Below, one piece after another: positions 35,226-48,551 of a stretch of 64,000 bases of DNA. Source of the stretch: Icerya purchasi (taxonomy: Eukaryota > Arthropoda > Insecta > Hemiptera > Monophlebidae). The notes beneath the pieces are model-generated. The model saw only the letters and a list, made by a program, of their open reading frames with translations, was not told the origin of the DNA and made no database searches. The position numbers were made by a program, and so were the translations under genes. The stretch's first letter is position 1. Each line of letters begins with the position of its first letter. The stretch spans positions 419,190,557 through 419,254,556 of the forward strand of contig CM077115.1 of assembly GCA_039619475.1 (NCBI GenBank). Reading direction: 5' to 3'.

Positions 35226-37819
35226 TCAAAACATCTACGGTAGTAACTTAATCTTAGGGTAGCGTTAAATACGTTGATAATCATAATAATTCCCTTACAC
35301 AGAAACTTTTGTAATATTATATCCTCTCTCTTGGAGCTTTTCTTACTGGCGCAGTTTTTTCAATAATAGCTTGCACCTTTTTCTACATAATATTCGTTTT
35401 TTTTGGAAGTATTAACTAAATAGGTGAAAATCGGTAATCATTTATTTTTTTTATTTTTTTTTTTTTTTTTATCGTGATTACTATTGCCTATATTATTTGA
35501 GTGTGGTTGAAAGGTATTATATCAAGTGCACACTGAACGCTTGAACCCTCCGCTTCATCTTACCCTATTCTCCATTAGATTTTCTTATTGGATAAGGCTT
35601 TCTTAATTGGCCAAGGTTTAGTTGTTTTCCATAGCGATCTGTTTTCTGAGTTTAACGAAAGAGAAAACAAATTTGATGTACCTGTCGCTTTTATATTCAT
35701 TTATTTAAACAACATTATTAAGAATTACAAAAACTATTCCCGATATTGTCTCCACTATTTGATAGAAGACCAGAGTGTGATTTCGTATTATACTTAATAC
35801 GGTTTTTTAATTGTTGCAATTTAAATTTGGTTTACCGAGACTCTCTAATCAAGCTATGAATGTTGTTTAAGTTGTAATATTATCCATCCATCCATCCCCT
35901 TTTAAAGGTCTATTTTACTGTAAAATCTACATTTTACCTTCCTAATTTTTTACTTATTAAATTTCCGGAGTAAATTTGAAGACGGTACTTTTTTTTTAAA
36001 AAAAAAAAAAGAATAAAAAAAAACTGTTTTATATACGCCATATATTGTAGTATAGAGGAAAATGTGAAAAAGCTCGAGATTAATATTGTAACTATCGCGC
36101 GCGACTATCATAATATTCTTTTTCCACTTTATGGCACGTATAAAATATTAGTTGACGACACGTTGATTTAATCATTCTAGTAAAGGGATGGGACGAGTGA
36201 GAGAAGAGAAAGGAAAGAGTTTGATTTTCGACGTAGCTCGTGAGGACACTAAACGATTCGGTATTGAAATTTTACATTAATCTGTCCCATTATAAGTTGA
36301 TGCGCCGAAGTAAGGCTGTGCCACTTCCTAAACTTATCAGAACGTTGATGAATAGTTTTCTAATTAAAGTTTTGACATCAACGTATCAAAAATGCTTCTA
36401 CAGCAGCCAAGTTTCATAAATTTCCGCTGTATCGTCGGGATATTAGGAACGCAGATGCCGATATCTAGTATTTCTAGCATTCGAAACAACTCGTTTGTCG
36501 TCCGGAGAATTACACATTCTTCCCTTATCTGCGCGCGAGTTGGAGATCTTTAGGATTTTAACGGAAACTGCTGTTAAATTCGCTGTAATTTTTCGCACGT
36601 CTTTTTTGTGTACAACGCGTGAAAGTAGGCACATTTTTGTATTCAATCTGTTTACAGATTTACCGTATTATCTCAAAAAAAAAAAAAAAAACAAAAATTG
36701 AATTTCTGAACCCCGTCTGTAGATCTTGTAACAATACTCCTATGAACTGGCAGCCTGTGCGGTGTCTTAGTACCGTTTGGGGAATCGACAAATATAACTG
36801 CGGCATACTTTAAGACTACCCGTGTGCGATCCGAATAATGAAAGATCTACCATCAGAATCGTTAGATCGGTTAATTTTATTTCTTAAAGAATGGTGGCTC
36901 GGCGAAGCGAGCAACAAAGAACAACTTTCGCAATATGGATGAAGGCACATTTGTCTGATGTACATCTTTTCTTATAATTCGAAATTCTTACTTACACGTT
37001 TGAGGGATGTCACATTCTGTACATTTACACTCCTTTCCCCCGACGAGGGCACACGCATAAAAGCACAAAGAGAAGAAAAGACGAGAGAAGGAGCTCTTTT
37101 CATTATTCGTACCACGATATTTATTCACCTTAAAATTACTTATTATATTAAATTTCACTGATTTCATGCAGCCCTATTATTAAGTTTCCGCTTTAGTCGC
37201 TCATATTCTTCGCCAACCTTTATGTTTTTTATATTATTAAATTTTAATTACACATATATATACATATATATATATATGACATAAAAAAAATTTAGTGTGC
37301 CCCATCATCCAATTAAGTGGGTCACATTAATTCTGTGTTTTACAATTTGTAAATGTAGAATTGTTAATTATTTTCTTAATATAAATTAATATTATTTTTA
37401 CGATTTTCTTGTATTGTAAATTAATTAAAGTTGCTGAATTTACACTCAGTTGTGTTCGGCATTATCTTCGAAAACTATTTTATTGCACCCTTGTAAAACA
37501 TGATGCGCACACTATTCTGAAAATTGCAGCCAACACAATTTTTCGACTCTGCAATTCCATATTTATACGAGTACACTTTAAATATTTTACGGCGTTGCCT
37601 CAAATGTAATTTTCCAGTTTTAGTAGCACGTTTATCACGTTTCCATAGCCTGTCTTCCGCCTGTTCCCCCCTTCCTTAATATTTATCCTATTTCTTATCA
37701 GTCACCGAGTATTATTACCCTTATTCGGCTTTTTTTTTCAAGTTGGAAAAATCCGTACTAAATTTTAAAATTAAACATAAAATAAATAAGTAATAATCTT
37801 CATCGACGATATGTATGGG
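35226..37819. other. AT-rich spacer
   Basis: I see no supported gene. 36440-36800 is slightly GC-richer with short open frames on both strands but no clear splice pair; (TA)n lies at 37253-37278. Confidence 0.45.
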
Positions 37820-38393
37820 TTTTTTTTTCTTTTTTTTTTTTTTTTTTTGGAGTACGCTAACGAAGAGCAACAGCCCAACCAAATAAAGAATCTAAGTAGT
37901 ACCTCAAAAGGAGCATAACATATTAGATTTTAATCTGGTGCGAGATTGAATGAATGAAAGAAGCTAGAATAGGAACAACTGACAAGGAAAGAAATGAGAG
38001 AATGAGTCATGGAATAAGAAGACTAAGATCCAAAAGCAGAGAATAGAAGAGAAAACGTACTGAAGAAAGTGAGGAACATTCGAAGAAGACATGATTGACA
38101 TCAGACAGAAAAAAGGAATCTTCTCTTGGTGAAGAAGACACCGCGAGGAAGAAGTGAGGGAAAAACGAAAAAGTGACGAAGGGAAAAAGGTATGACCGAA
38201 ACGAAGACGACATATGGCAATGATCAGGGGACGACAAAGAAGAGAAGGAAACTTGTCAAATCATCTGGTCAGAGAAGGTAAAGGCTGGACAGAGAAATAA
38301 AAAGAAAATTCGGATTGGAGTAAAGGGAAAAATAAATATCCTTCCATAAGGTAATATGGAATTGTCTGGAAATATGATTAATATTGTGAGCAG
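37820..38393 (-). mobile_element. LINE 3' end, young copy B (5' truncated)
   Basis: About 97% identical to copy A over 542 bp without gaps (37852-38393 against 25611-26152). It begins on plus with a long T tract (37820-37848, the A tail) and breaks off abruptly at 38393, inside the region after the RNase H His/Asp motif, so it is a shorter 5' truncation. It encodes the same RLRFGHT...DVNHVFFECSSL block on the minus strand. A clear target duplication was not found. Confidence 0.85.
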
Positions 38394-40599
38394 TTAATTT
38401 CTTGAATGGTTGAGGAAAAAAAAAAAAAACGGGAAGAAGGAATTGGTTTGTAGAACGGAAGGTAAAAATTATATTCTCGGGAAATATCGACAAAAAATAT
38501 ATTTTAACAATTTGTCGGCGATTTAATTAACCAATTTTGCTGAGCCAATTCAGCAATATTTTTCGAAAAATTTGTATATTTCTTGATGCGTGGGGTTGCC
38601 TTTTCAATGGCAATTGATAACTTCGTCCTTTTGCACAATAAACACTTAAATCTTTCACCGCATTATCATCATTGTAGTACATATTATCACAGTTATTTTA
38701 CCTCAAATATGTGCTCCACTTAATTGTGTGTCTGTTTAGCCAAGTGTGCAGGATTCTCACCAGGCTGAGGACTACTCGCATCTGTCATCATCATAATGAC
38801 GCCGGGCTCTAAATTATTCTTTTCGCAATTGTTGTGGGAATCCTTACCTACGTGTCTCTTCCTGCATTGCCGCGGTCTATCGCCGTGCATTGTTACGCAT
38901 AAGATAAAAAAGAAAAAAAAAAAGTTTTTTTTTTTTTTTTTTTGAAGTTTCTTATAAAAATATGTTGCGACAAATTTATCAAAAAAAAAAAAAAAAATGA
39001 AATGAAATAAAAGCATTCGCTTTCTCAGATCTATCTCTGACCAAAAAATAAATAAATAAAATACAAGACCGGTCCAGCGCATTAATCGTCGGAAATTCTT
39101 AATCCGAAATTTACGAACTAAATCTCTCATTACATGCGAATGTCGAATATGTACTACCTCCTATACGATGCACTCGAAGTAAAAACATCTATAAACACAC
39201 AGTTGTTATAGCTAATTGGGAAAAATCACGCACCCATTTACTTCTGCGCGACATACATCTCTATTTGAGCAGAGCTATATTGCGCTAGTTAATAGTTGAC
39301 CAGCCGCCAGACAAAAATGAGCCCCTTCAAAAAAAAAAAAAAAAACCAACAAAACATGCAGGACGTGTATTGCAGTGAGGATGTGTGACAATAACGAGTG
39401 GTTTAACAAACCCCTCTTGCCCATTCGGCGAGGGTTGAAAGTTAAAATATTTCAAAGTCGGTCCAATTTTAAATTATTTAAAAGAAGGGCGAAGAAAAGA
39501 TTGAAGAGAAGAAAATATCTAATAAAAGTTCATCGCAGTGTTAATGGCACCTCAGCGAGACGTCGTTTTAGTTTTGATGCGTTTTCGAGGCGCCTCGAAG
39601 TCGTTCTTGGCACCGCGTCTGCCGCTCCGCTAAACAGTTCTCCAGAGTGTGTTTATATTGCGTATGCATTCGGTCGCAACGGGTATTTATTTTATTCGTT
39701 AGCTCGCCGAGTATTCTTCGAATCGTTCGTTTAAAAATCTAGCCGACAATTGTCGCATAACAAAGTTCATTGCCGAACAATTTGGAATTTTTTAAAGTTT
39801 CCCCGAATATACGCACGCAAAAAGATCGAAAATTAAAACGTATTACTAAGCGCGCTCTCTTTCCGGATGAAGTATATTTTTCGGAAACTCCATCTGAAGC
39901 GGAGATAAGTTCGGTAGTTGCGACAAAGTTCAGGCAAATTTTCTATTGATAAAATTCCCCATTTACGGAGGGCGCTGCAGGCTAACTCGCTTAACTAAAA
40001 TGTAATTTATATATATATATATATATATACGAAAAACAGCTGTTTTCACGCAGATATTTACGATGAGGTGATTACAAAAAAGAAAAAGGTTTTTTCGTTT
40101 GTTTTTACTTTATAGAAGCATAATATAAAATGAACTAGAAGTATTACGTGGAAAAAAAAATATTCTGTTTACCTATATGTATAGTTAATTAACTCTGTGT
40201 GTTGTTTAAAAACTTTGCAAGATTGGAAAGAAAAGAAGAAATGTGTGTACACCTAATGATGAAACGTTTTAGAAAAAGGTGGACTACAGTGACTATGACA
40301 TGATAGACAGGTAGAAGGAGGATATTTTTCGAGTAAAAGAATTAACGAGTTATATATGTATAGCTAGAAAGTTATCTGCTATGTCGGTGACCAGTTGAGA
40401 GATGTCCACCGTCGAAGACACTGGACGAAGTTAGAGTTGGTAATTCGGAAAGTACTTAAAATGTAATCGATATATTGACCGCATTCGACACATTATGGTT
40501 AGATAAATAGTCGCAACAACGATGATGCACTTTTCGATGTAAAGCGAAGTTGACGCATACGCTAGTGTACGACACCGTCGTTTAGGCTGTTCGAAATAG
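38394..40599. other. Spacer with a CpG-rich block at 39370-39960
   Basis: 39375-39734 has a 119-codon open frame on plus with a basic run (KRRAKKRLKRRKYLIK) in unusually CpG-rich DNA. It has no domain, no codon bias I can judge and no splice support, so I do not call it a gene. (TA)n is at 40008-40029. The remainder is AT-rich. Confidence 0.35.
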
Positions 40600-41520
40600 G
40601 AAAAGAAGAACCTTAGTGTTTCAGTGTAGTTCGTTTGAAAGTACGAACTTGTATATACGGTGTTGAACGAATCAAGACGCATTGCTGAAAAGCATTCGAT
40701 GAGTTTATGATTTCGAAGCGGATGAGTGCAACTCCGTTATGATATTTCACTCGAATGAGCCCACGATTGTGTTTGCATCGAAGTACGTATCGGGAAATTT
40801 CTTTATTACATGAAATCGACCAAGAAGGCATTTTAAGTCCGTTACATGTTGGTTCCAAGTGAGATTTTGGTAAAATATATTAGACTCCGAGTCACCGACT
40901 CTATTGAGCGTGTACACTTGCGATGTCTCTAAAAAATGAGCCGCTATGCTCTTTGTAGTGCAAAATTCTAGTCCATTTTCAATATGGAATTGTTTATCTT
41001 ACTGGTTTTGTCAAATATAAATACAATAATTTGCAATAAAAATAAGATACGAATACGGCAAACGAATTAAAAGTATAATCTGTGTATACTACTGAGAAAC
41101 GTTTTCAGATGATGCACACTTTCAGCTGGAAAATCTAAGCATAAAAAAGATGAATAAACATTGCGAATGAATTATAAAAATTTAAAAGGCGAACATGAAA
41201 TCGAGAATATGTCGTGAAAGAAAAGCGCTAGTTCATTTTGCCTTGTCTATGTTAGTAAATGATTGATAGTAGAATCTCCTATTGCGACTGCTTTGCGCGA
41301 CACAAATACAGCGTCGTCAGCGAATATGATGGATTTGGCTGATGGTTTGATCGCGTTGATGGTAGTACTAAAACTAACATAAAACAATGTAGCACTTATC
41401 TCGAATCAAAGACGGACTATTTTTGATGCAGATGACCTAAATTCAAAAATTGTTCAATACGGAGCAGGACGTGTTAATACCGCGAATGTGTAGTTGTCGA
41501 ATAATGTGATTTCTCACTAT
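40600..41520 (-). pseudogene. LINE reverse transcriptase remnant, minus strand
   Basis: On the minus strand, SATLFYVSFSTTINAIKPSA (a motif B tail) runs into KSIIFADDAVFVSRKAVAIG (about 41345-41280), the RT catalytic motif C with both Asp residues. About 400 nt further, QNLTWNQHVTDLKCLLGRF (about 40870-40815) matches the thumb block of Jockey/CR1-like RTs. Then SYHNGVALIRF and NSSNAFQQCVLIRS follow. Frames change between blocks. Sequence up to about 43600 may hold its 5' part, but I see no motif there that I trust. The clade is uncertain (Jockey superfamily). Confidence 0.65.
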
Positions 41521-44500
41521 AGTGTAACGGAAGAAAAAAAATACGGCAAGGACATGTTGTTTGCGGAAGAAGGTTTCGAAAAAATTGGTATTTATGCGAA
41601 TTTTGGTTTAATTATTGAAGTTAAAAAGCAGCCTAGCGCGTGCTATCAGATTTCGATTTAATCAGATGTTTGGCAGTCTATAATAACCTACCGATGTCAA
41701 TCAGGCAGGTAACTGTCCAGTGTGTGCGGACATTTCTGTAATATAAGAACACTATGATGAGTGCTTGCCACTAATTACGAAGTGAAGAAATATGAAATTG
41801 GTATGTTGCCGGACACTAGTAGATCGGCCGTATTTCATTGCTTTACTTCACGTAACATCAAAAATCTTCGTTGAAGTCCTCACAGCTGTTGTCGACAAGC
41901 AGTAGTGGAGTTTATGACACAGCAGGAACTTTATTAGGTAATTGAACAATAGCATCAGCAAATACGTCATTAATCTCTCTCTTGATGGTTCGTGAATAGT
42001 AATTGCGGAATTTGAATGTATCCGAATTTTCTTCAATATGGTTAAGATAATGAAAAATTCCCCCAAACCAATTGTTACAAAAAACTATACCATCGTGTCA
42101 GGCATCGGAAAATTCTATTATCCTGGAAGTTTCAGCTCGCTAGCCTTTAAGGAGTGCCCCATGCGGACAAAAATCTAAAATCAGGTTTTTTGACGATATC
42201 TTGAGAACCAGTTGGGCTCAAACTGAAGATATTTCAAAACCCTACAATCCAAAAATATTTTCAGATTTCTTTATTAACAAAACCTAACCTAAAAATTCAT
42301 TTGAAAATTTTAACCCGCTATAAAAATAGATCTAAAACAAATACCTTACTGAAAAAATTATGTATCATGTATTTTATGCCAAACTACCCTCATGAATTTT
42401 TTCAAGATTTTTTAAAGGGTTGGACGCACCTTAAAAATAATAAAAGGCTTTTTTTGCATTTTAAGCCATATTTAGCTGCTATGAGCTTATAAATTGAATT
42501 CAGTCCACCTTTGGGTCGGAATCGCTTTCTATTGTAGATTACTTGATCGTTTCATTTTTTTCGTAAGTTTAGTAAATCGAGTTCCGGTGAAGGTATGTTG
42601 TAGCAGGTGACATTGCCAATAAATATTTTAAATCATCTATATCTTCTGTGAAACCTGTGATAATTTCTATAAGGTCTTGATGGCCGTTTCCATTAATGTA
42701 CTAAAATCAGTAGACGATAGCGGATATGTTTTATTTTGAATTTTGTAGCTTGTTTTTTACTGTCATTTTAGTAGACCTTGTGTTTTTGATATGTTTATTT
42801 ATATAATGGAAGTATAGGAGTTAACAAATTCGTTAAAGTTGTTTCAGAAAGTATCGGTTCTTTTTTCAAATGAAGGCTTGACGGCCATTGCCTCAGCCTC
42901 TGGCGCAATTGGATAAGGATGTTTACTGGCAGTTAACTATTGTACTAATTCTTCTTTTGACTTGCGACATTTTCGTGTTGAACTAGCCGCTTGGAGTCTT
43001 GTTTTACTCTGTTCCTATTATTTTGCTTAATACGAAGATTATTGTCATCTTTCTTTTCAAAAGTTATCCTTCGAACTGTTTTGTAGGCCATCTATCGGTA
43101 GAATAATGCTAAATTGTTCTGCTTCGTACGTTACAACTGTGGAATTAGTGGTGTAGTTTTACTTAGATCGTCACATTCGGAAATTGTAAACGCGTTTAAA
43201 ATTACTCCCGATAAGTTTAGCTTTCACATAAATGAATTTTTACGTTAAATTCGAATAAGGCCGATTCAATTGTAGAATGTGGAATAGCGAAACATCGGAT
43301 ATCAATAACCCCGCCTTGACGAGTTCAATAATTTATGAATGTTAAATTCGAATCCGCTACTGAAATAGTGTGATGTACATCGGTGAGTTATTCAGTTAGT
43401 ATTTTATTAGATCGATTTATAATACAAGTACAAATAGACAGATATACCAAAAATTCGGGTATGAAACATTTTGAATGCGAAAAGAATGTTGTTCGAATTA
43501 GCATAATTACCGACTGCTGTTAAATTACACCCTTGATGAGCCTTAATACGATCGTTTGATTTCTTCTGGAAAAGTACTTAGTTTTTGTGTAATTTCGCTG
43601 TACGATTAGCATTTGTTGGTATCATTTTTGATTGGAGGAGGCTGGTTGAGACCGTTATCTAAATTTATCCTCGTTGTACGATATTTTTAAGTTTTTAGCG
43701 TAAATGGTAACATCGTTGAGATTTATCGTAAGCTAGCAATATAATTCAAATAACAGGGGGATTACTATACCGTTTAATAATCGCGATAAGAAACGCTGCT
43801 TACCACTGATAAGGTTTTACTTTTGGTTTCGAATTAATTATATCGCAATAGTAGACGACGAATTTTAATTTGAGAGAAGAATTCAATGCAGGAAACAAAC
43901 AACGAGCGCCATTCACTTTTTCGTTAAAAATTACGAACATAATTTCTCTTTTTTGCTGCGGCAAATAAACACTGTTTAAGTAAACTTTTTGTATGGATAG
44001 CGAAAAAATATTCGGCGAATATTACGACAGTTGCCGAAAAATTCGAAATTTTTATTCACAGTCATTCATAACTTCACAGCGATTGAATACATTTTAGGAA
44101 TATGAAATTGAAGTTATCTTCAAAAGGTACACTACGCTTTCATAACGTGATGTAAATTAATTTGATGCCAAGTATACGCAAAAAAGAAACATATTGCGAC
44201 AAATATTAGCTGTTCAAGAGTTGTATAAGACGCAATTCTTAGATTTTACGAAATCCGATATTAAAATAAACTCAGAAATCGCTAGTATCTCAAAATTTAA
44301 CAAATATCGCTCAAGAATACAGTCTATCTGAGCGTCTATGCATTTAATTAGCGAAAAATATAAAACTATTTTTAAAAATTTGCAAAAAATAAAATCGCGT
44401 TGACGTGCAGTAAACGCAGACACGGCTACTATTCTAATAGATTATTTTAGGTTTTCAGAAACTTGTCCCTATTAAATGCCAAACTTAAATTTTCAGTTAC

Positions 44501-45249
44501 AACTCAACACCAACATTAAAAATAAACATAACTACCTGTATTGCGCATCCAACCCAGACTCCGATCACATAGGACACACCGCGTATTTATACAATACTTT
44601 CCTCCACACACACACACACACACACATCGCTCCCATCATAAAACTTTCACAGCCTCGTATGTCTTAATGCACAAGCACATGCAGGTTATTAACAAGCGCA
44701 AATTATATATTCTAAGGTACGCTAGCGGCACACACATCCTAACTACATACACGCTACATCAATACAACATAAAAACATATGTAACACAATTATAATGTGC
44801 GCCATAAATTGTACTTAATGTAAGATTAAATATAAATTGAAACATGTATTTTAAGTAAACGTTCATTGTTGAAATTGACACTAACGTCCACTCATTTACA
44901 ACCATTTCGCTATGTTGTCATCCGCGCATGTATGACCGTGCACAAACGAAACAAATTAGGTTTGTGTTTATGTAAAATTGGACCAGTCTACTACTGTAAG
45001 TGTGTATTTCTAAAATTTCAGTTACAATATTGTTAAAAAATTCCTCAACATATCTTTATAACTAAATTTCAGAATTAATTATATCGCCTTAATATTATAC
45101 AAATAATGCGTTATACATTTCTAAACAATTTGTAATTTTCGTTTTTCCGCAATCCAGTGTATTGCGAAAATTGTATCTATAGCAAATTGAACACAATCGG
45201 CACATTTTCCAAAAGCATACATTTATTCGAATTCATTATTATTTTTATT
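41521..45249. other. Spacer, possibly decayed LINE 5' sequence
   Basis: Base composition resembles the RT remnant to its left more than the most AT-rich spacers, but no motif is readable. A (CA)n tract is at 44604-44626. Confidence 0.35.
44604..44626. repeat. (CA)n microsatellite
   Basis: About 11 CA units, creating artificial His-Thr runs in open frames. Confidence 0.95.
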
Positions 45250-45661
45250 ATGATAAATGTTTAAATGAAGAGCTAAACTGGGTTCCCTTTTAAAAATCCA
45301 TGTTGATTGTCACTAAAAAAAATTTTCATTCTGTAAGAAATTTAATATTTTAAACTTAATATATTTTTTGAAAATTTCTCTCTAGGTAAAATACGTGTAG
45401 GTCTATAATTAAACAGCTTGCATTTATTATCCCCGCTTTATAAATTAAAATATTAACCCCGGCGTAAAAAGGCGGGATAAATGTGAGCTGTGTTTAACTA
45501 TAGACGAAATATTTTGCAGATCATTTCGAATATTTTCGAAAAATGTATTACGGTTAAAATATTAAATTCCCTTCACGATAATAATTCTTTTTAGTGACGA
45601 TCAATACGGATTTTTAGAATGGTAGCAGTCCGATTTAGCTATCTATTTAAACATTTATCAT
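45250..45661. repeat. Inverted repeat made of two LINE RT fragments
   Basis: The left arm (45250-45443) and right arm (45463-45661) pair with moderate divergence. Shared blocks include ATGATAAATGTTTAAAT at the outer ends, TTTTTAGTGAC, GAAATTTAATATTTTAA and CATTTAT(T)ATCCC. Both arms encode the RT segment before motif A, pointing away from the centre: SDNQHGFLKG on minus in the left arm and SDDQYGFL on plus in the right arm. The loop is about 19 nt. Confidence 0.7.
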
Positions 45662-45770
45662 ATACAACTGAGAGTCTAGAATGCGGAAAATGCTGTTTAG
45701 CTATTTACTTTGATCTTCGTAAAGCCTTTGACATAACTGATCATAAAATCCTTTTAATGAGATTATAAAT
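45592..45770 (+). pseudogene. LINE reverse transcriptase remnant (motif A)
   Basis: On plus, SDDQYGFL (about 45594-45618) is followed about 95 nt later by AIYFDLRKAFDITDHKILL (about 45696-45755). The latter is RT motif A in the form seen in CR1/L2/Jockey-like elements. A TAA follows at once and no later RT motif is found, so only a short piece remains. The first part lies in the right arm of the inverted repeat. Confidence 0.6.
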
Positions 45771-46382
45771 CGTATCTCTATTCTAAACAAAATATGAGGC
45801 AATAGAGTGCAAAATGATTATTTATTCGATACTGTGTGATATCAAAGCGCAGTATTTTGCGTCTCATCTTATTTTGAACACATACATATATGAATGGCTT
45901 ATGTAACATAAAAGTAATCGGACAAATCTTTTCTTAGGCAGACGACGACGCGTTAACTGTTACCAGTTCCGTTAAGTTCAAATATTATAAAATTTGGCTC
46001 AACATTATGTAAATTCTCTGTTAGACTGATTTCATCGAAATAAGCGAATATAGTTAATTTGCAAGAAAACGAAATTTATGGTGCATAACCATTTTTACAG
46101 CAAAATAAGTGGAATAATGTAAAAGAAAATTTAAACAACAATACGTCTACAAATAGAGTTTACGAAATTACTTATTTCGGTTTAAAGTTAGATTAATGTG
46201 AAATAAACATACCAATTACCTAGAACAAAAATTAAGAAATATAAATTATATTTTCTATTAATTGGTGAATTTTTTTTACGGATGTTTATGATCTGATTTT
46301 ATTTTATTACAATTTTATGCTATATAGGTTAAAGAATGAAAATAATAATAAAATTATTTGATTTTTATTTTATTATTACTAC

Positions 46383-46430
<48 letters not shown>

Positions 46431-46989
46431 CGCAGGTATGTATGTGTGTGTAGGTGCGCTTGTAAATTTACATTTTTGTATGTATCTACACTAGTGAGCG
46501 CATGCATAAATAAACGTATTTGTGTACAAATGCACTTATTTTAATGAATGTGTGTACATGTGAGTGAAGATATGTGTATATATATACAAAATTAAATCAT
46601 GCATAATCAATTTAAAAAAAAAAAAGTATATATGCACGTAGCAGTTAGCACATGTATTCAACTGTTTGTACATACATAGCCCCTGGTTTATCTGGCATAA
46701 AATTCTTGTATCTTATTTTGTTTTATTTATATTTTAAGTTAAAGTTTGTATTTTTTGTTTGTAACATTTTGCTTTATAGTTCAATTTTTGTTTCCACTAT
46801 TGGTGCTAAATAGCGCATTTGTGGTTTTTATGGCGATAACAATAACAATAACAATAATAATAATAATAAATTATTTAAATTTTATTGAAAAGTAAATAAA
46901 TACACTTTAAACGACAAAATTGTTATTTAATTATTTAAAATAAAAATAAAACACCGACTAGTTTCGGATAGTATTATCCATTTTTATGA
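45771..46989. other. AT-rich spacer with microsatellites
   Basis: Apart from the (ATT)n tract at 46371-46430 and TG-rich sequence after it, I see nothing. Confidence 0.5.
46371..46430. repeat. (ATT)n microsatellite
   Basis: About 20 ATT units, nearly uninterrupted. Confidence 0.95.
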
Positions 46990-48320
46990 TGTATATATAT
47001 ATAAACAACAGTTGGAATGATGGATGGGAACTGGAAAGACAGAATATAAGATGCACAATGAGATAGAGGAAGTTTTAAGTTTTAGGCAGATGATAGTATA
47101 GAACTTAGCCGCCGATGTAATCAGCATTAAAAAGGTGATATGAGGGAAATTTGACGAGAAAGCAAGAGAAAAGCGAAATCTAGAAGAAGACAAAATGGAA
47201 TGCGAAAACACAGATGACAAAACAGAATGGAGAAAGAAGGAAATTCAAAGAACCAGAGGAACTAGGAAGATTAGGTTGAACACCGATAGACATCAAAGAA
47301 CGATCGTTACGAAAAGATGAATGAAATTTTTTTACACAAAGGCATAAGAATTCGTATTTTTTTAAAAAATAAACGAGAGCAAGCAGTAACCCGAGACAAG
47401 CAATCGTAGAAAATGGATAAGATAGTATATAAGAAGAATGGTAAAAATAAGAAAGAGAAAGGGGGGGGGGGGGGTAGATCGCTTTAAGGACGATCATGTG
47501 ATCAGAAATGATTGAATAATTGGATAAGAGACGAATAGAAGAAATCAAAATAATGAAACTCAGGCTATTAATTCGTTTATAAGAGTAGAACGGAAAGAAG
47601 AAAGACGAAATGACTTTGAAAACGTAAAATCCGAAAGAATAAAAGAAGCTCCAACGGCACAAGTCTCCTGGCGCTATCAGCAAATATGGTTACGTGTGAG
47701 GAAAATTCGGATTTGATATTCTCGTTTAACTATTGCTTGAGCAAGAGATATTTCGAAAGTGAAGCTAGAAAAAATACTTTGGGAGGATGGTAGGGATCGT
47801 CGAGGTTGAAGGAGAAATATACGTGAGATTATTTAGATGAGGTTGCGCATAGATGAACTAATAGAAATAAAATCGAACATAATGATTATTTTCAACGTCG
47901 CAAGGCGCCAGTTCTCATAAATGCAAAAGGTAGAATAAGAGTAGGAGGATGTGAGTAAAATACATTTAGCGAGGAAACGAGAGGCTAAAGAAGATTGTAC
48001 GAAGGGACGGGTGCAGCGCATTAGATTCAGTAGAAATTGGTAAAATTGAAGAGGATTTAAGAATACCGAAACAGAACCGAAGACACGAATTTTGGATCAT
48101 ATTTGACTCAGATGGACTGGATTAACGTACGTCTATAGACGAAAGAACAGTAATCGAATTCGAATAATGGATTTTTATTTGCAACGAGTTCAGACTCTAA
48201 GGAACATCGGTCTATTTGGTTGGGGATAGAGCTTTCAGCAAGTTTAGCTTTTTAATAGTAGAGGAGGAAAGATATTCAATGTGCTCGGAAAATGTCGGTC
48301 GACTGTTGCGAAAAGCAGAA
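46990..48320 (-). mobile_element. Degenerate LINE, RT thumb to C-terminus
   Basis: The plus strand is strongly purine-rich, as in the other minus-strand LINE tails. On minus, RPTFSEHIEYLSS and TIKKLNLLKALS (about 48295-48225) match the RT thumb. RPFVQSSLASRFL (about 48012-47970) matches the FRTSPV..L..E segment between RT and RNase H. Near the 3' side SRFRFSLAFSSNFPHI and a CLKLK segment (about 47150-47060) match the post-RNase H Cys/His region. Many stops and shifts are present, and a G14 run sits at 47461-47474. This is the longest LINE remnant after the one at 1-3270. No tail is seen at the 3' end. Confidence 0.65.
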
Positions 48321-48551
48321 TGGGAATTATGATAAAAGAGTTCCAGCATGGGGAAATAATGTCGATGGAAAAAGAAAGGTATTAATTAAAAAGTTTTGCG
48401 CAGAATAGCAGTGGATCGATAGTAAAAAAGAATTGAATTTATTTACGAAATTCGAAATTGAAGATTTACACAGTTCGGCCGACGGCTGATATTAATTTAT
48501 CGTTTAGCATTGAGAAATTCCGTTTTTTTCCTTTTTTCGTCTTTTTATTAG

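Noticed and set aside
39375..39734. 119-codon open frame with a basic run
   Set aside because: It lies in CpG-rich DNA where stops are rare, and shows no domain, splice site or start context.
45250..45661. CRISPR array or satellite
   Set aside because: Only two arms in inverse orientation, with RT coding content; no regular spacer structure.
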